Positions 32,522 to 42,441 of a stretch of DNA of 64,000 nucleotides are shown piece by piece. The DNA comes from Solitalea agri. Its GTDB lineage: Bacteria > Bacteroidota > Bacteroidia > Sphingobacteriales > Sphingobacteriaceae. Position 1 is the stretch's first letter; the number at the start of each line of letters is the position of its first letter. The notes beneath the pieces were generated by a model. That model made no database searches. It worked only from the letters and a program-made list of their open reading frames with translations, and was not told the DNA's origin. A program made the translations under genes and the position numbers. Where the stretch lies: positions 18,097 through 82,096 of the forward strand of contig NZ_JAMWYS010000013.1 of assembly GCF_023914155.1 (NCBI RefSeq), read 5' to 3'.

Positions 32522-33607
32522 ATGATAAAGTTAAGAGCCATTTTTATTTTGGCAATTTGTTTGACCGGACAATCCCTTAGCGCACAAAATTCAGAGCAAA
32601 CGCTTTTTAATAAAGAGATTGCCGGAAAACTGGCTGAAATGCCTTTGAAATGTATTCCTAACGAATGGCCTAATAAAACAAGTCATCTTTCGGAAACCCA
32701 AGCAGATCATGTGCTGTTACCTCACGAAATTCACCCAAGTTTTTATGGTTGTTTAGATTGGCATTCAAGCGTTCATGGTCACTGGATGCTGGTTAAACTA
32801 TTGAAGACCTTTAAAGATCTTCCGGAACGTGAGAAAATAATTGCAGTGCTTGAAAATAGCTTTCAGTCTGAAAAGATAGTAGGGGAGGCCGATTATTTTT
32901 CTAAATATGCTACTGCAAAAAACTATGAGCGAACTTACGGTTGGGCATGGTTACTTAAACTTGATCAGGAGCTGTACACATGGGACGATCCATTAGGCAA
33001 AAAATGGTATGCGGCCTTACAACCGCTTACAAAAAAAATAGTGGCTTTATGGACTGCTTATCTTCCTAAACAGACATATCCTAACCGCACGGGTGTGCAC
33101 CCTAACACCGCTTTTGGATTAGTTTTCGCACTCGATTGGGCTACCACTTTTAACCAAACGGATTTCGCCGGGTTAATAAAGCAAAGGAGTAAAGAGTATT
33201 ATTTAAACAATCAAAACACACCGGCGTATTTAGAACCAGATGGAACAGACTTTCTTTCGCCAAGTCTGGAAATTGCTGATTTAATGCGAAGAGTGCTACC
33301 TCAAAAGGAATTTGTGTCTTGGTTCAATAAGTTTTATACAAAAGAAGGTATAACCAATATTTTGAAACAGCCTGTTGTGAGTGATCGAACCGACTATCAA
33401 ATTGTGCATTTAGATGGATTAAGTTTAAGTAGGGCCTGGTGCTTAAAAGGTGTTTCCAAGAGCCTGCCTGTCAATCATCCTCAGAAGAAACTATTTGAAG
33501 CTACTGCCCAGAAATTCTTAGTTTCAACAATGCCAAATGTAACATCAGGTAATTACGGTGGCGATCATTGGCTGGCGTCTTTTGCTGTCTATGCTATTTT
33601 TGATTAA
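32522..33607 (+). CDS. DUF2891 family secreted protein
   Basis: 361 aa with an N-terminal signal peptide ending SLSAQ. DUF2891 is recognised from HPSFYGCLDWHSSVHGHWML near residue 75 and from GYGWAWLLKL-like and FLSPSLEIADLM segments. The fold is probably an alpha/alpha toroid, and conserved Asp, His and Glu suggest a hydrolase, but no activity is established for the family. Periplasmic or secreted. Confidence 0.88.
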   Translation: MIKLRAIFILAICLTGQSLSAQNSEQTLFNKEIAGKLAEMPLKCIPNEWPNKTSHLSETQADHVLLPHEIHPSFYGCLDWHSSVHGHWMLVKLLKTFKDLPEREKIIAVLENSFQSEKIVGEADYFSKYATAKNYERTYGWAWLLKLDQELYTWDDPLGKKWYAALQPLTKKIVALWTAYLPKQTYPNRTGVHPNTAFGLVFALDWATTFNQTDFAGLIKQRSKEYYLNNQNTPAYLEPDGTDFLSPSLEIADLMRRVLPQKEFVSWFNKFYTKEGITNILKQPVVSDRTDYQIVHLDGLSLSRAWCLKGVSKSLPVNHPQKKLFEATAQKFLVSTMPNVTSGNYGGDHWLASFAVYAIFD

Positions 33608-33690
33608 AAGTATTTCAATATCGAAAGTGAAAGTAGGACATTCTCATGAAACGTTTACATAACATACTTCTTAGTAAGTTATATAAAAGC

Positions 33691-33725
33691 AAATCCCCGT
33701 TTGGTAATAAACCTAACGGGGATTT
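33691..33725. terminator. bidirectional terminator
   Basis: AAATCCCCGTT / AACGGGGATTT, a perfect 11-bp stem with a 13-nt loop, between convergent DUF2891 and lon. Confidence 0.85.
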
Positions 33726-33753
33726 GTATTTTATAATGATTGCTAAAAAGTGC

Positions 33754-36237
33754 TTAATTAGCAATCACCGGTTTAACATCTTCCTTAATTGTAAGATCTA
33801 AAGGATGTTCTACTTTTTCTTTTAACAAAGCGAAATCAATCACTTCTTTCATTTCGGTAACGTAGTGGAATTTCATATCCTTTATATAATCAGCGTTGAT
33901 TTCTTCCACATCCTTACGGTTTGTCTTACACATGATCACCTCTTTAATTCCAGCGCGTCTAGCGGCCAGAATTTTTTCTTTAATACCACCTACCGGAAGA
34001 ACTTTTCCACGCAAGGTGATTTCACCAGTCATGGCCAGTTGTGAGCGAACTTTTTGCTGTGTAAATGCTGATGAAAGAGAGGTTAACATGGTAATACCTG
34101 CAGATGGCCCATCTTTCGGAACAGCTCCTGCTGGTACGTGTACGTGTACATCCCATAAATCGAATAGACGTGGATCGATACCAAATTTTTTACCATTGGC
34201 ACGCAAGTAGGCAAGGGCAATTACCGCTGATTCTTTCATTACATCACCCAAACTACCTGTAAGGGTTAATTTACCTTTTCCAGGACTAATACTGGTTTCA
34301 ATGAATAGAATGTCGCCGCCAACTTGTGTCCATGCTAATCCAGTAACAACTCCCGCTACGCTGTTATCCTCGTATTCATCTTTATCAAAGATGGTTGGTC
34401 CCAAGATTTTTTCAACGTCTTTCTCTGTAAGCGTTGTGTTGTATTCTTCTTCTAATGCAACACTTTTAGCTACGCCACGCACCAATGTTGCTACTTTCTT
34501 TTCTAAAGTACGAACGCCAGATTCACGAGTGTAATCTTCAATCAGTTTTTCAATAATGGAAGATTTAATAGTAACATCTTTAGGTTTAAGTCCGTGTGCT
34601 TCTAATTGTTTTGGAACCAGGTATTTTTTTGCAATCTGAACCTTTTCTTCAACTGTATAGCCATTCACTTCAATAATCTCCATACGATCGCGAAGGGCAG
34701 GGTGAATAGAGCCTAATGAATTGGCAGTAGCAATAAACATTACGTTTGAAAGATCGAAATCCAACTCAACATAATGGTCATAAAACGCGTTGTTTTGTTC
34801 CGGGTCCAAAACTTCTAATAATGCCGAAGAAGGATCTCCACGGAAATCATTTCCAACCTTATCGATCTCATCTAAAACAAAGACTGGATTCGCTGATTTA
34901 GCCTTTTTCAACGACTGAATTACACGGCCTGGCATGGCACCAATATAGGTTTTGCGGTGTCCGCGAATTTCAGCTTCATCCCTTACACCTCCTAATGCCA
35001 TTCTAACATATTTACGCCCCACAGCTTTGGCAATTGATTTACCCAAGGAGGTTTTACCAACTCCCGGAGGGCCAACCAAACAAAGAATGGGTGCTTTCAT
35101 GTCGTGTTTTAGTTTTAACACGGCAATATATTCGAGTATACGGTCTTTAACTTTTTCTAAGCCGAAATGATCTTTGTCTAATATCTTCTTTGCTCTCTTA
35201 AGGTCGAAATTATCCTTAGTAAAATCATTCCATGGAAGATCCAGAAGAAGCTCTAGGTAATTGGTAATAACCGAATATTCGGCAGCTGCAGGATTCATGC
35301 GAGCCAGTTTTTCCAGTTCCTTGCCAAAATGCTCGCTTACATCTTTGCTCCATTTTTTCTTTCGGGCGCGCTCACGTAAGTTTTGCACTTCCAGGTCGGG
35401 AGTGTTGCCTCCTAATTCTTCCTGTATGGTTTTTAACTGCTGATGCAGAAAATATTCACGCTGCTGTTTGTCTAAATCAACACGCACTTTACTTTGGATC
35501 TGGTTCTTTAACTCAAGCATTTGCAGCTCTTTGGTTAAATGCTCCAGTACCATTTCAGCACGTTTTTTAATATTGGTTTCCTCAAGCAAAGATTGCTTTT
35601 CACCAACTTCGGCATTCATATTCGAACAAATGAAGTTGATCAAAAACGAAGGACTTTCGATGTTTTTAATAGCAAAAGCCGCTTCTGATGGAATGTTAGG
35701 TGAGTTTTGAATGATTTGGGTTGAAAGCTCTTTCAGCGAACTGATCAGTGCTTTAAACTCCTTGTCTTCCGAAGCCTTAGGCTCTTCGAATAAATGAATT
35801 TTCGCCTTGAAATAAGGTTCTGACTGCATCATTTCACCCACCGAAAACCGGCGCTTACCCTGGATAATCACGGTGGTGTTTCCATCCGGCATTTGCAGGG
35901 TTTTAATAATATAAGCAACGGTTCCAATTGGATTCAGGTCATCAGGGGTTGGATCCTCGATGGCCACGTTCTTTTGCGAAACAACGCCAATTATTTTGTT
36001 TGATTTATAGGCTTCCTTAATCAGTTTAATTGATTTATCGCGGCCTACTGTAATTGGAATAACAACTCCGGGAAACAAAACCGTGTTGCGTAAAGGTAAA
36101 ATCGGAAGAACTTCCGGCATTTCCTCGCGGTTCATTTCCTCCTCATCTTCCGGAGTCATCAAAGGGAAAAATTCGGTTTCTTCGGTAATCATAGATTCTA
36201 CTCTTCTATTTATATCAAACGGATCAAATATGCTCAT
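33754..36237 (-). CDS. lon: ATP-dependent protease Lon
   Basis: 827 aa cytoplasmic AAA+ protease for damaged and regulatory proteins. An N-terminal LON domain (LPILPLRNTVLFPGVV), a coiled-coil middle, the AAA+ Walker A GPPGVGKTSLGKS and Walker B FVLDEIDK, and the protease domain with Ser712 in KDGPSAGITM and Lys755 in GGIKEK forming the catalytic dyad. AAGGAG lies about five bases before the ATG, one of the few clear Shine-Dalgarno sequences here. Confidence 0.97.
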   Translation of the reverse strand: MSIFDPFDINRRVESMITEETEFFPLMTPEDEEEMNREEMPEVLPILPLRNTVLFPGVVIPITVGRDKSIKLIKEAYKSNKIIGVVSQKNVAIEDPTPDDLNPIGTVAYIIKTLQMPDGNTTVIIQGKRRFSVGEMMQSEPYFKAKIHLFEEPKASEDKEFKALISSLKELSTQIIQNSPNIPSEAAFAIKNIESPSFLINFICSNMNAEVGEKQSLLEETNIKKRAEMVLEHLTKELQMLELKNQIQSKVRVDLDKQQREYFLHQQLKTIQEELGGNTPDLEVQNLRERARKKKWSKDVSEHFGKELEKLARMNPAAAEYSVITNYLELLLDLPWNDFTKDNFDLKRAKKILDKDHFGLEKVKDRILEYIAVLKLKHDMKAPILCLVGPPGVGKTSLGKSIAKAVGRKYVRMALGGVRDEAEIRGHRKTYIGAMPGRVIQSLKKAKSANPVFVLDEIDKVGNDFRGDPSSALLEVLDPEQNNAFYDHYVELDFDLSNVMFIATANSLGSIHPALRDRMEIIEVNGYTVEEKVQIAKKYLVPKQLEAHGLKPKDVTIKSSIIEKLIEDYTRESGVRTLEKKVATLVRGVAKSVALEEEYNTTLTEKDVEKILGPTIFDKDEYEDNSVAGVVTGLAWTQVGGDILFIETSISPGKGKLTLTGSLGDVMKESAVIALAYLRANGKKFGIDPRLFDLWDVHVHVPAGAVPKDGPSAGITMLTSLSSAFTQQKVRSQLAMTGEITLRGKVLPVGGIKEKILAARRAGIKEVIMCKTNRKDVEEINADYIKDMKFHYVTEMKEVIDFALLKEKVEHPLDLTIKEDVKPVIAN

Positions 36238-36418
36238 GTATCTCCTTTTCTTCTTTTCGTCAAATTATTCCAGTATAACAATTGAAGCGGGTCAATGTGT
36301 CAGTGTTTAGGTAATATATTTGAGGGTAACGTAAGTTTCAAGACTTATGCCATTACAAAAATAGACTTTGTTTATGAAGGTTAGCTGAAAAAAAGGCAGA
36401 ATTTAATGGCTAAAAGTG

Positions 36419-37300
36419 TTATTCTTTTCTTGCCTTTTGTAATTGCGACTTAAGCAAGTATAAACTAGGTGTAAGCCCGGTAACTTTCTTAAATATCCGG
36501 TTAAAGTTAGAAAGGTTGTTAAATCCTGAATTGGCACTAATTTCTGCTATTGTTAAATCTTTATTAATTAAAAGCTTGCAGGCATTGGTAATGCGGATCT
36601 CGTTCAAAAAGTTAAGGTACGTTTTACGCGTGCATACTTTAAAATACCTGCAAAATGCCTCCGGTGTCATATTGGCAACCTGTGCAATTTCTTCAATGGT
36701 TATTTTTCTGTGGAATTGCTTGATTGAAAAGGTTAATATATCATTCATTCGCTTCCCTTCCGATGCATCATATGATTTTGATGCCTTGAAATTGGAAAGC
36801 TTTACAATTTCAGTAGAAGTAGCCATTAGGTTAATGATGCTTAGCAAATGCAACATCCTGTCAAACCCCTCTAGCTTAAATAGCTGAAGCATTTTTTGCT
36901 TAATTCGTTCGGCAGTTTCTCCAGTGATTTTATAACAATTGGTTAATCCATAAATAAATGAACGAATACCAGCGGTCTCAGGTAGCAAAAGGAAGTCTTT
37001 ACCAAATGATTCTTTATCAAAAAAAACAGAGATCATGTGGGCTTCCGTTTTACCATTTTGGTAAAATCGATCTTCGTTTTTGAATACATGTGGTAAGTTA
37101 GATCCTATTAAATAAAGATCATCTACATAAAAACTCCCGATAAAATCACCCGCAATCAAGGTTCCTTCACTTTTAAGCATTAGTGTCAGCTGCACCTCCG
37201 AATGTTGATGCAGTTTGTCATAAAAATGACTTACATGATCTTCCTGCAAGAGAAACGAATCTTTTTCTGTTTTCGGAATTTTAAAAGGGATAATTTTCAT
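36419..37300 (-). CDS. AraC family regulator, probably of hydroxyproline catabolism
   Basis: 293 aa. An N-terminal cupin-like ligand domain (HQHSEVQLTLMLKSEG-type pattern, residues about 30-110) and a C-terminal double HTH (ITIEEIAQVANMTPEAFCRYFK, then LTIAEISANSGFNNLSNFNRIFKKVTG). It is divergent from the hydroxyproline operon, the usual place for its regulator; ligand and regulatory sign are inferred, not seen. Confidence 0.88.
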   Translation of the reverse strand: MKIIPFKIPKTEKDSFLLQEDHVSHFYDKLHQHSEVQLTLMLKSEGTLIAGDFIGSFYVDDLYLIGSNLPHVFKNEDRFYQNGKTEAHMISVFFDKESFGKDFLLLPETAGIRSFIYGLTNCYKITGETAERIKQKMLQLFKLEGFDRMLHLLSIINLMATSTEIVKLSNFKASKSYDASEGKRMNDILTFSIKQFHRKITIEEIAQVANMTPEAFCRYFKVCTRKTYLNFLNEIRITNACKLLINKDLTIAEISANSGFNNLSNFNRIFKKVTGLTPSLYLLKSQLQKARKE

Positions 37301-37340
37301 ATGAATACAGCGCTAAAATCACCTGCTTTAAATTTGAATG

Positions 37341-37352
37341 GCTAAAATTAGC
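37341..37352. promoter_or_regulatory. possible operator between araC-type gene and operon
   Basis: GCTAAAATTAGC, perfect 5-bp arms around AA, in the 174-bp divergent spacer. Short enough to be chance. Confidence 0.25.
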
Positions 37353-37474
37353 AATGAAATCTTTGTTTGAGTATAATTTAGGTTAGAATAGTATTATAAT
37401 TGATTAATCCTCCATCAGCATCCTGTTTGTTGAGCATCTACTTTTGTGATTATAATTTTTACAGATACCAAATA

Positions 37475-38395
37475 ATGATGGCTACGATAAATTGGAACGG
37501 AGTATTCCCGGCGGTAACCACAAAGTTTACTGCTAATGATCGAATCGATTTTTATGCATTCAAGAAAAACTTAAATGCTCAATTAAGCGCTGGTGTTGAT
37601 GGAATTATTTTGGGTGGTACTTTAGGAGAATCGAGCGTATTAACAAATAGAGAGAAGGCTGAATTGGTTCGTTTTACGGTGGAAAAAGTTGCCGGTAAGG
37701 TTCCTGTCATTCTTAATATTGCCGAAGGTGCTACCAGCGAAGCCATATTGCAAGCAAAAAATGCCGAAGAATTAGGAGCTTCCGGTTTAATGTTGTTGCC
37801 TCCAATGCGTTACAAATCTGATCACCGTGAAACTGTTGAGTACTTCAAAGCAGTGGCGAATTCAACGCGACTTCCTATAATGATTTACAATAATCCAGTG
37901 GATTATAAAATCGAAGTGACCTTGGATATGTTTGCCGAACTGGTTGAATGTGAAAATATTCAGGCGGTTAAAGAATCAACACGTGATGTGTCTAACGTAA
38001 CACGTATGATTAATCGTTTTGGTGATCGGTTTAAAATTCTTTGTGGGGTTGATACCCTTGCAATGGAAGAATTATTAATGGGTGCACATGGTTGGGTTGC
38101 AGGTTTAGTTTGCGCCTTCCCGGAAGAAACAGTGGCCATATTCCGTCTGATTAAAGCCGGTCAAATTGATGAAGCACTTGAAATTTATCGTTGGTTCTTA
38201 CCGCTCCTTGAGTTAGATATCCACCCTAAATTGGTTCAATACATAAAACTTGCAGAAGTGGCAACGGGTATTGGCACCGAATACGTTAGGGCTCCTCGCT
38301 TAATGTTAGAAGGAGAAGAAAGAGAACGAATTCTTGGAATTATTAATCAAGGATTGGCTACACGACCTGTACTGCCTGAATATATGAGTCTTTAA
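37475..38395 (+). CDS. DapA-family lyase, probable 1-pyrroline-4-hydroxy-2-carboxylate deaminase
   Basis: 307 aa from ATG 37475 (MMATINWNGVFPAVT); an upstream in-frame TTG is rejected. Class I aldolase of the DHDPS/NAL family with Schiff-base Lys166 in AVKESTRD and Tyr138 in MIYNNPVDY. In hydroxyproline catabolism this family member deaminates pyrroline-4-hydroxy-2-carboxylate to alpha-ketoglutarate semialdehyde. The neighbours (epimerase, FAD dehydrogenase, ALDH) make that far more likely than lysine synthesis. First gene of the operon. Confidence 0.85.
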   Translation: MMATINWNGVFPAVTTKFTANDRIDFYAFKKNLNAQLSAGVDGIILGGTLGESSVLTNREKAELVRFTVEKVAGKVPVILNIAEGATSEAILQAKNAEELGASGLMLLPPMRYKSDHRETVEYFKAVANSTRLPIMIYNNPVDYKIEVTLDMFAELVECENIQAVKESTRDVSNVTRMINRFGDRFKILCGVDTLAMEELLMGAHGWVAGLVCAFPEETVAIFRLIKAGQIDEALEIYRWFLPLLELDIHPKLVQYIKLAEVATGIGTEYVRAPRLMLEGEERERILGIINQGLATRPVLPEYMSL

Positions 38396-38455
38396 TTTTC
38401 TTTGGTCTATACATCAATGGGCAGGCTATCTACTGGCTTGCTCTGTTTTTAATGA

Positions 38456-39949
38456 ATGATAAAGATGGAAATACAAGAAGTTAAAACTACTGATTTGCAG
38501 CAATTTCAAGCCATTATGCTGAAGGCTGTAAATGCAGGAAATGAATATAAAAAAGTCAGTAAAGAGGCTAAAGCGAATTTCCTGGAAGAAATTGTCAGGC
38601 AAATTGAATTGTTAGGATTTGAGTTGATTGAAACTGCCATGACAGAAACCAACTTGCCTGAGGCAAGATTAATTGGTGAACGTGGCAGAACTTGCAATCA
38701 GCTTAAAATGTTTGCTGATTTGATCCGTGAAGGATCATGGGTAGAAGCAAGTATTGATACTGCTCTACCTCAACGATTGCCAATCCCTAAATCTGATATC
38801 CGGAAAATGCTGGTTCCTCTCGGTCCGGTAGTGGTCTTTGGAGCCAGCAATTTTCCACTCGCATTCTCTACCGCAGGTGGAGATACGGCGTCTGCTTTGG
38901 CTGCCGGTTGTCCGGTTGTGTTAAAGGCTCATTCTGCGCATCGGAAAACATCGGTATTAGTTGCCGGGGCTATTGAGAAAGCCATACAATTGGCTCAAAT
39001 GCCCAAAAATGTATTTCAACATGTTATTGGTAGGTATGAAATCGGACAAGCACTGGTAAAACATCCTGCTACGCAAGCGGTGGCGTTTACAGGTTCTTAT
39101 ACCGGAGGAAAGGCCTTGTTCGATTTGGCAAATCACCGTCATCGTCCTATTCCGGTTTTTGCCGAAATGGGGAGTGTTAATCCGGTTTGTTTGTTGTCTG
39201 AAAAACTTGCTACTCAGCCAGAATCACTGGCAAAAGAAATGGCGGCTTCGATAACACAAGGAGTTGGGCAGTTTTGTACAAATCCAGGAGTCATGATCGC
39301 TGTTGAAGATAAAGCATTAGATGAGTTTTTAAGCCATTTGAAAATAGCAATCCAGCAAGTTTCTCCTGCCAAGATGTTGCATTCAGGAATTGCTCAGTCT
39401 TATCATGAGGGAATTGCTTCAGTAATTAATGATGAGGATTTAAGCATTGAAGCTGCTGTTCAAAAAACAGAAAATGATGCGGGTAACGCCCTAATTGCTT
39501 CAGTTTCGGCAGCTGTATTCATGGAAAGGCCAACATTGCATCAGGAAATATTCGGACCTTATTCTTTATTGGTGAAATGTAAAGATAAAGCTGAAATGTT
39601 AGCGGTGGTAAACGTATTGGAAGGACAGCTAACAGGTACAATTATGGGTACTGATTCGGATTTACAGCAAAACATTGATCTGTTAGAAAGCTTAACAACT
39701 ATTGCCGGCCGGGTTATGATTAATAATGTACCTACAGGCGTGGAAGTTTGTCCCTCAATGGTGCATGGTGGTCCTTTTCCTGCTACAACAGATGCCAGAT
39801 TTACCTCTGTAGGCACATCAGCTATCAAGCGTTTCGTGCGACCTGTGTGTTTACAGAATTTTTCTCAGTCGTTATTGCCTGCTGAATTACAAGACGGTAA
39901 TCCAATGCAGATTTGGCGATTGATTGATGGTGAGTTTTCAAAGGCTTAA
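38456..39949 (+). CDS. aldehyde dehydrogenase, probable alpha-ketoglutarate semialdehyde dehydrogenase
   Basis: About 497 aa. NAD(P)-binding and catalytic motifs: VVFGASNFPLAFSTAGGD, the general base Glu in VFAEMGSVNPV and the nucleophile Cys274 in GQFCTNPG. The (2,5-dioxovalerate) KGSADH subgroup has the NFPLAFSTAGGDTASALAAG type of sequence. It oxidises alpha-ketoglutarate semialdehyde to alpha-ketoglutarate, the last step. A second in-frame ATG three codons in is equally possible as the start. Confidence 0.9.
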   Translation: MIKMEIQEVKTTDLQQFQAIMLKAVNAGNEYKKVSKEAKANFLEEIVRQIELLGFELIETAMTETNLPEARLIGERGRTCNQLKMFADLIREGSWVEASIDTALPQRLPIPKSDIRKMLVPLGPVVVFGASNFPLAFSTAGGDTASALAAGCPVVLKAHSAHRKTSVLVAGAIEKAIQLAQMPKNVFQHVIGRYEIGQALVKHPATQAVAFTGSYTGGKALFDLANHRHRPIPVFAEMGSVNPVCLLSEKLATQPESLAKEMAASITQGVGQFCTNPGVMIAVEDKALDEFLSHLKIAIQQVSPAKMLHSGIAQSYHEGIASVINDEDLSIEAAVQKTENDAGNALIASVSAAVFMERPTLHQEIFGPYSLLVKCKDKAEMLAVVNVLEGQLTGTIMGTDSDLQQNIDLLESLTTIAGRVMINNVPTGVEVCPSMVHGGPFPATTDARFTSVGTSAIKRFVRPVCLQNFSQSLLPAELQDGNPMQIWRLIDGEFSKA

Positions 39950-39995
39950 TAAAAAGCCTCTATTCTATGATGGTTATTCTTTTGTCTTAATATAA

Positions 39996-40997
39996 ATGGC
40001 AAGTAAAACATTTTTTTGTATTGATGCTCACACCTGCGGTAATCCAGTAAGAGTTGTTGCCGGCGGCGGACCGATTCTTAAAGGTGCCAACATGAGTGAA
40101 AAGCGCCAGCATTTTTTAAGAGAATACGATTGGATACGTAAAGGATTAATGTTTGAGCCCCGGGGACATGACATGATGAGCGGGAGTATTTTATATCCAC
40201 CATCAGATCCAAGCAACGATGTTGGAGTTTTATTTATTGAAACCAGTGGCTGTTTACCAATGTGTGGCCACGGAACAATAGGTACTGTAACAATTGCCAT
40301 TGAACAGGGGCTCGTTAGTCCAAAAACACCTGGTGTATTGCATCTTGAAGTTCCGGCTGGTTTAGTAAAAATCGAATACAAGCAAGAAGGTAAAAAAGTT
40401 AAATCGGTAAAGATTACCAATATCAAATCATATCTGGCCGCCGAAAACCTTACCGTTGAATGTCCTGATTTAGGCGAGTTAACTATTGATGTATCATATG
40501 GTGGTAATTTTTATGCCATCGTTGATCCTCAGCCTAATTTTAAAGGTGTTCATGAATATACTGCTGATCAATTGATTTCATGGAGTCGGGAATTGCGTAA
40601 ACGCATTAACGAAAAATATGCGTTTGTTCATCCCGAAAACCCAACCATTAACGGTTGCAGTCATATTTTATGGGCAGGAGATCCATTAGATCCAACCTCA
40701 ACAGCTCGTAATGCGGTATTCTATGGCGACAAGGCGATTGATCGTTCTCCATGTGGAACAGGGACTTCAGCACGGCTGGCACAATGGTATGCGAAAGGAA
40801 AGCTAAAACCGGGTCAGGATTTTATTCATGAGAGTATCATTGGTTCAAAATTCATCGGGCGAATTGAAGAAGAAACTGAGTTGGATGGAAAACCCGCGAT
40901 TATTCCAAGTGTTGAAGGATGGGCCATGGTTTACGGTTATAATACGATTGTTATTGATGATGACGATCCTTATGCGCATGGGTTTCAGGTAATCTAA
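39996..40997 (+). CDS. 4-hydroxyproline 2-epimerase
   Basis: 333 aa proline racemase family. Both catalytic Cys are present: Cys90 in PMCGHGTIG and Cys253 in SPCGTGTSA. That separates it from trans-3-hydroxyproline dehydratases, in which the second Cys is changed. Converts trans-4-hydroxy-L-proline to cis-4-hydroxy-D-proline, the first step. Gap of 46 bp after the ALDH gene. Confidence 0.92.
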   Translation: MASKTFFCIDAHTCGNPVRVVAGGGPILKGANMSEKRQHFLREYDWIRKGLMFEPRGHDMMSGSILYPPSDPSNDVGVLFIETSGCLPMCGHGTIGTVTIAIEQGLVSPKTPGVLHLEVPAGLVKIEYKQEGKKVKSVKITNIKSYLAAENLTVECPDLGELTIDVSYGGNFYAIVDPQPNFKGVHEYTADQLISWSRELRKRINEKYAFVHPENPTINGCSHILWAGDPLDPTSTARNAVFYGDKAIDRSPCGTGTSARLAQWYAKGKLKPGQDFIHESIIGSKFIGRIEEETELDGKPAIIPSVEGWAMVYGYNTIVIDDDDPYAHGFQVI

Positions 40998-41096
40998 CCC
41001 ATCAGTCCCCTAAAAGGGTCTTTTGAAAATACTTATTATATAATTCATCACTTTAGAAGAGAGTAAGCCTCCCTTTAGTGAAGTTTGGAGGGTTTT

Positions 41097-42353
41097 ATGT
41101 CAACACAAAAAGAAATAATTATTGTTGGAGGAGGGGTAATTGGTCTTTGTTCGGCTTATTATTTAAACAAGGAAGGACATCAGGTTACAATAATTGATAA
41201 ATCTGACATGCAGAATAGCTGTTCCATTGGTAATGCCGGGATGATAGTGCCCAGTCATTTTATTCCACTGGCTGCCCCAGGAATGATCGCCCAGGGAATA
41301 CAATGGATGTTCAACTCTGAAAGCCCTTTTTATGTAAAACCCAGGTTCGATTTTGATTTTCTCTCATGGGGACTAAAGTTTTACAAAGCCGCCAATGCCT
41401 CAAAAGTAGAACGTGCTATGCCGGCGTTACGAGATATAAGTTTGTTAAGCCGCAGATTGTTTGAAGAACTTTCCACTGAACCGGAACTTAAATTCGCGTT
41501 TGAAGGCAAGGGGTTGATGATGTTGTGTAAATCAGATCAGGCACTTGAAGAAGAGGCCCATGTTGCACAGCTTTCAAATGAGCTTGGAATAGAAGCGCAA
41601 TTATTGAGCAGGGAAGAAGTTTGGAAGAAAGAGCCCGAACTTAAGCCTGAGGTTGCGGGTGGTGTGTTTTTCCCGGGAGATGCACATTGTTATCCGAATG
41701 CTTTTGTAAAGCATTTGCAGCAAGTACTGCAAAAACGAGGTGTGAAAATAGTGCAAAACACTAAGGTTAATGGGTTCACAATAAAAAATGCTAAGGTTGA
41801 TGCGATAATAACCGATAAAGAACATTTTCGTGCAGATGAAATTATTGTGGCAGGTGGTTCATGGTCGCCAGAGATTGTGAAAACATTGAAACTGAATATT
41901 CCCGTTCAAGCCGGGAAGGGATACAGTATAACCTTAGATCAACCTGTGATAAACCTTAACTATCCTTCAATTTTATGTGAAGCAAGGGTTGCGATGACGC
42001 CAATGGCTGGGAAACTACGTGTTGGCGGAACAATGGAAATTGCAGGTATCAATACAGAAATAAATATGAAAAGAGTGGGAGGGATAATTAAATCAGTGCC
42101 TGACTACTTTCCTTCAATGATGCTTCAAATGCCTGAACCAGAACAAGTATGGAGCGGTTTACGCCCATGTTCACCGGATGGTCTACCTTATATTGGAAGA
42201 AGCGAAAAATATAAAAATCTAATTATAGCGACCGGGCATGCCATGATGGGCCTAAGTTTAGCTCCGGCAACAGGTTTACTTATAAATAGTTTGGTGAATA
42301 AACAATCTACCTGTGTTAACATTGATCTGTTTTCGCCTGATCGTTATAATTAG
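41097..42353 (+). CDS. FAD-dependent D-amino acid dehydrogenase, probable cis-4-hydroxy-D-proline dehydrogenase
   Basis: 418 aa from the ATG at 41097, which has GGAGGG five bases upstream; an in-frame TTG at 41085 lies inside that signal. DAO-family oxidoreductase with the FAD motif IIIVGGGVIGLCSAYYL, the GNAGMIVPSHF loop, and C-terminal GLRPCSPDGLPYIGR and ATGHAMMGLSLAPATG. Oxidises cis-4-hydroxy-D-proline to the pyrroline. Electrons probably pass to the respiratory chain. No transporter gene accompanies the operon. Confidence 0.88.
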   Translation: MSTQKEIIIVGGGVIGLCSAYYLNKEGHQVTIIDKSDMQNSCSIGNAGMIVPSHFIPLAAPGMIAQGIQWMFNSESPFYVKPRFDFDFLSWGLKFYKAANASKVERAMPALRDISLLSRRLFEELSTEPELKFAFEGKGLMMLCKSDQALEEEAHVAQLSNELGIEAQLLSREEVWKKEPELKPEVAGGVFFPGDAHCYPNAFVKHLQQVLQKRGVKIVQNTKVNGFTIKNAKVDAIITDKEHFRADEIIVAGGSWSPEIVKTLKLNIPVQAGKGYSITLDQPVINLNYPSILCEARVAMTPMAGKLRVGGTMEIAGINTEINMKRVGGIIKSVPDYFPSMMLQMPEPEQVWSGLRPCSPDGLPYIGRSEKYKNLIIATGHAMMGLSLAPATGLLINSLVNKQSTCVNIDLFSPDRYN

Positions 42354-42387
42354 GTTGTTTTTATCGTTTAAGTTTAATTGGTCGAGT

Positions 42388-42419
42388 CCTGTCAGCTTAA
42401 TATGCTGGCAGGTTTTTTT
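42388..42419 (+). terminator. intrinsic terminator of the hydroxyproline operon
   Basis: CCTGTCAGC / GCTGGCAGG (9 bp, one G-T) with a 7-nt loop and seven T. Confidence 0.9.
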
Positions 42420-42441
42420 GTTTTTCTGAAAAAGTAAATCG

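Noticed and set aside
34301..35710. Several plus-strand frames inside lon
   Set aside because: Antisense shadows of a well-conserved protease gene.
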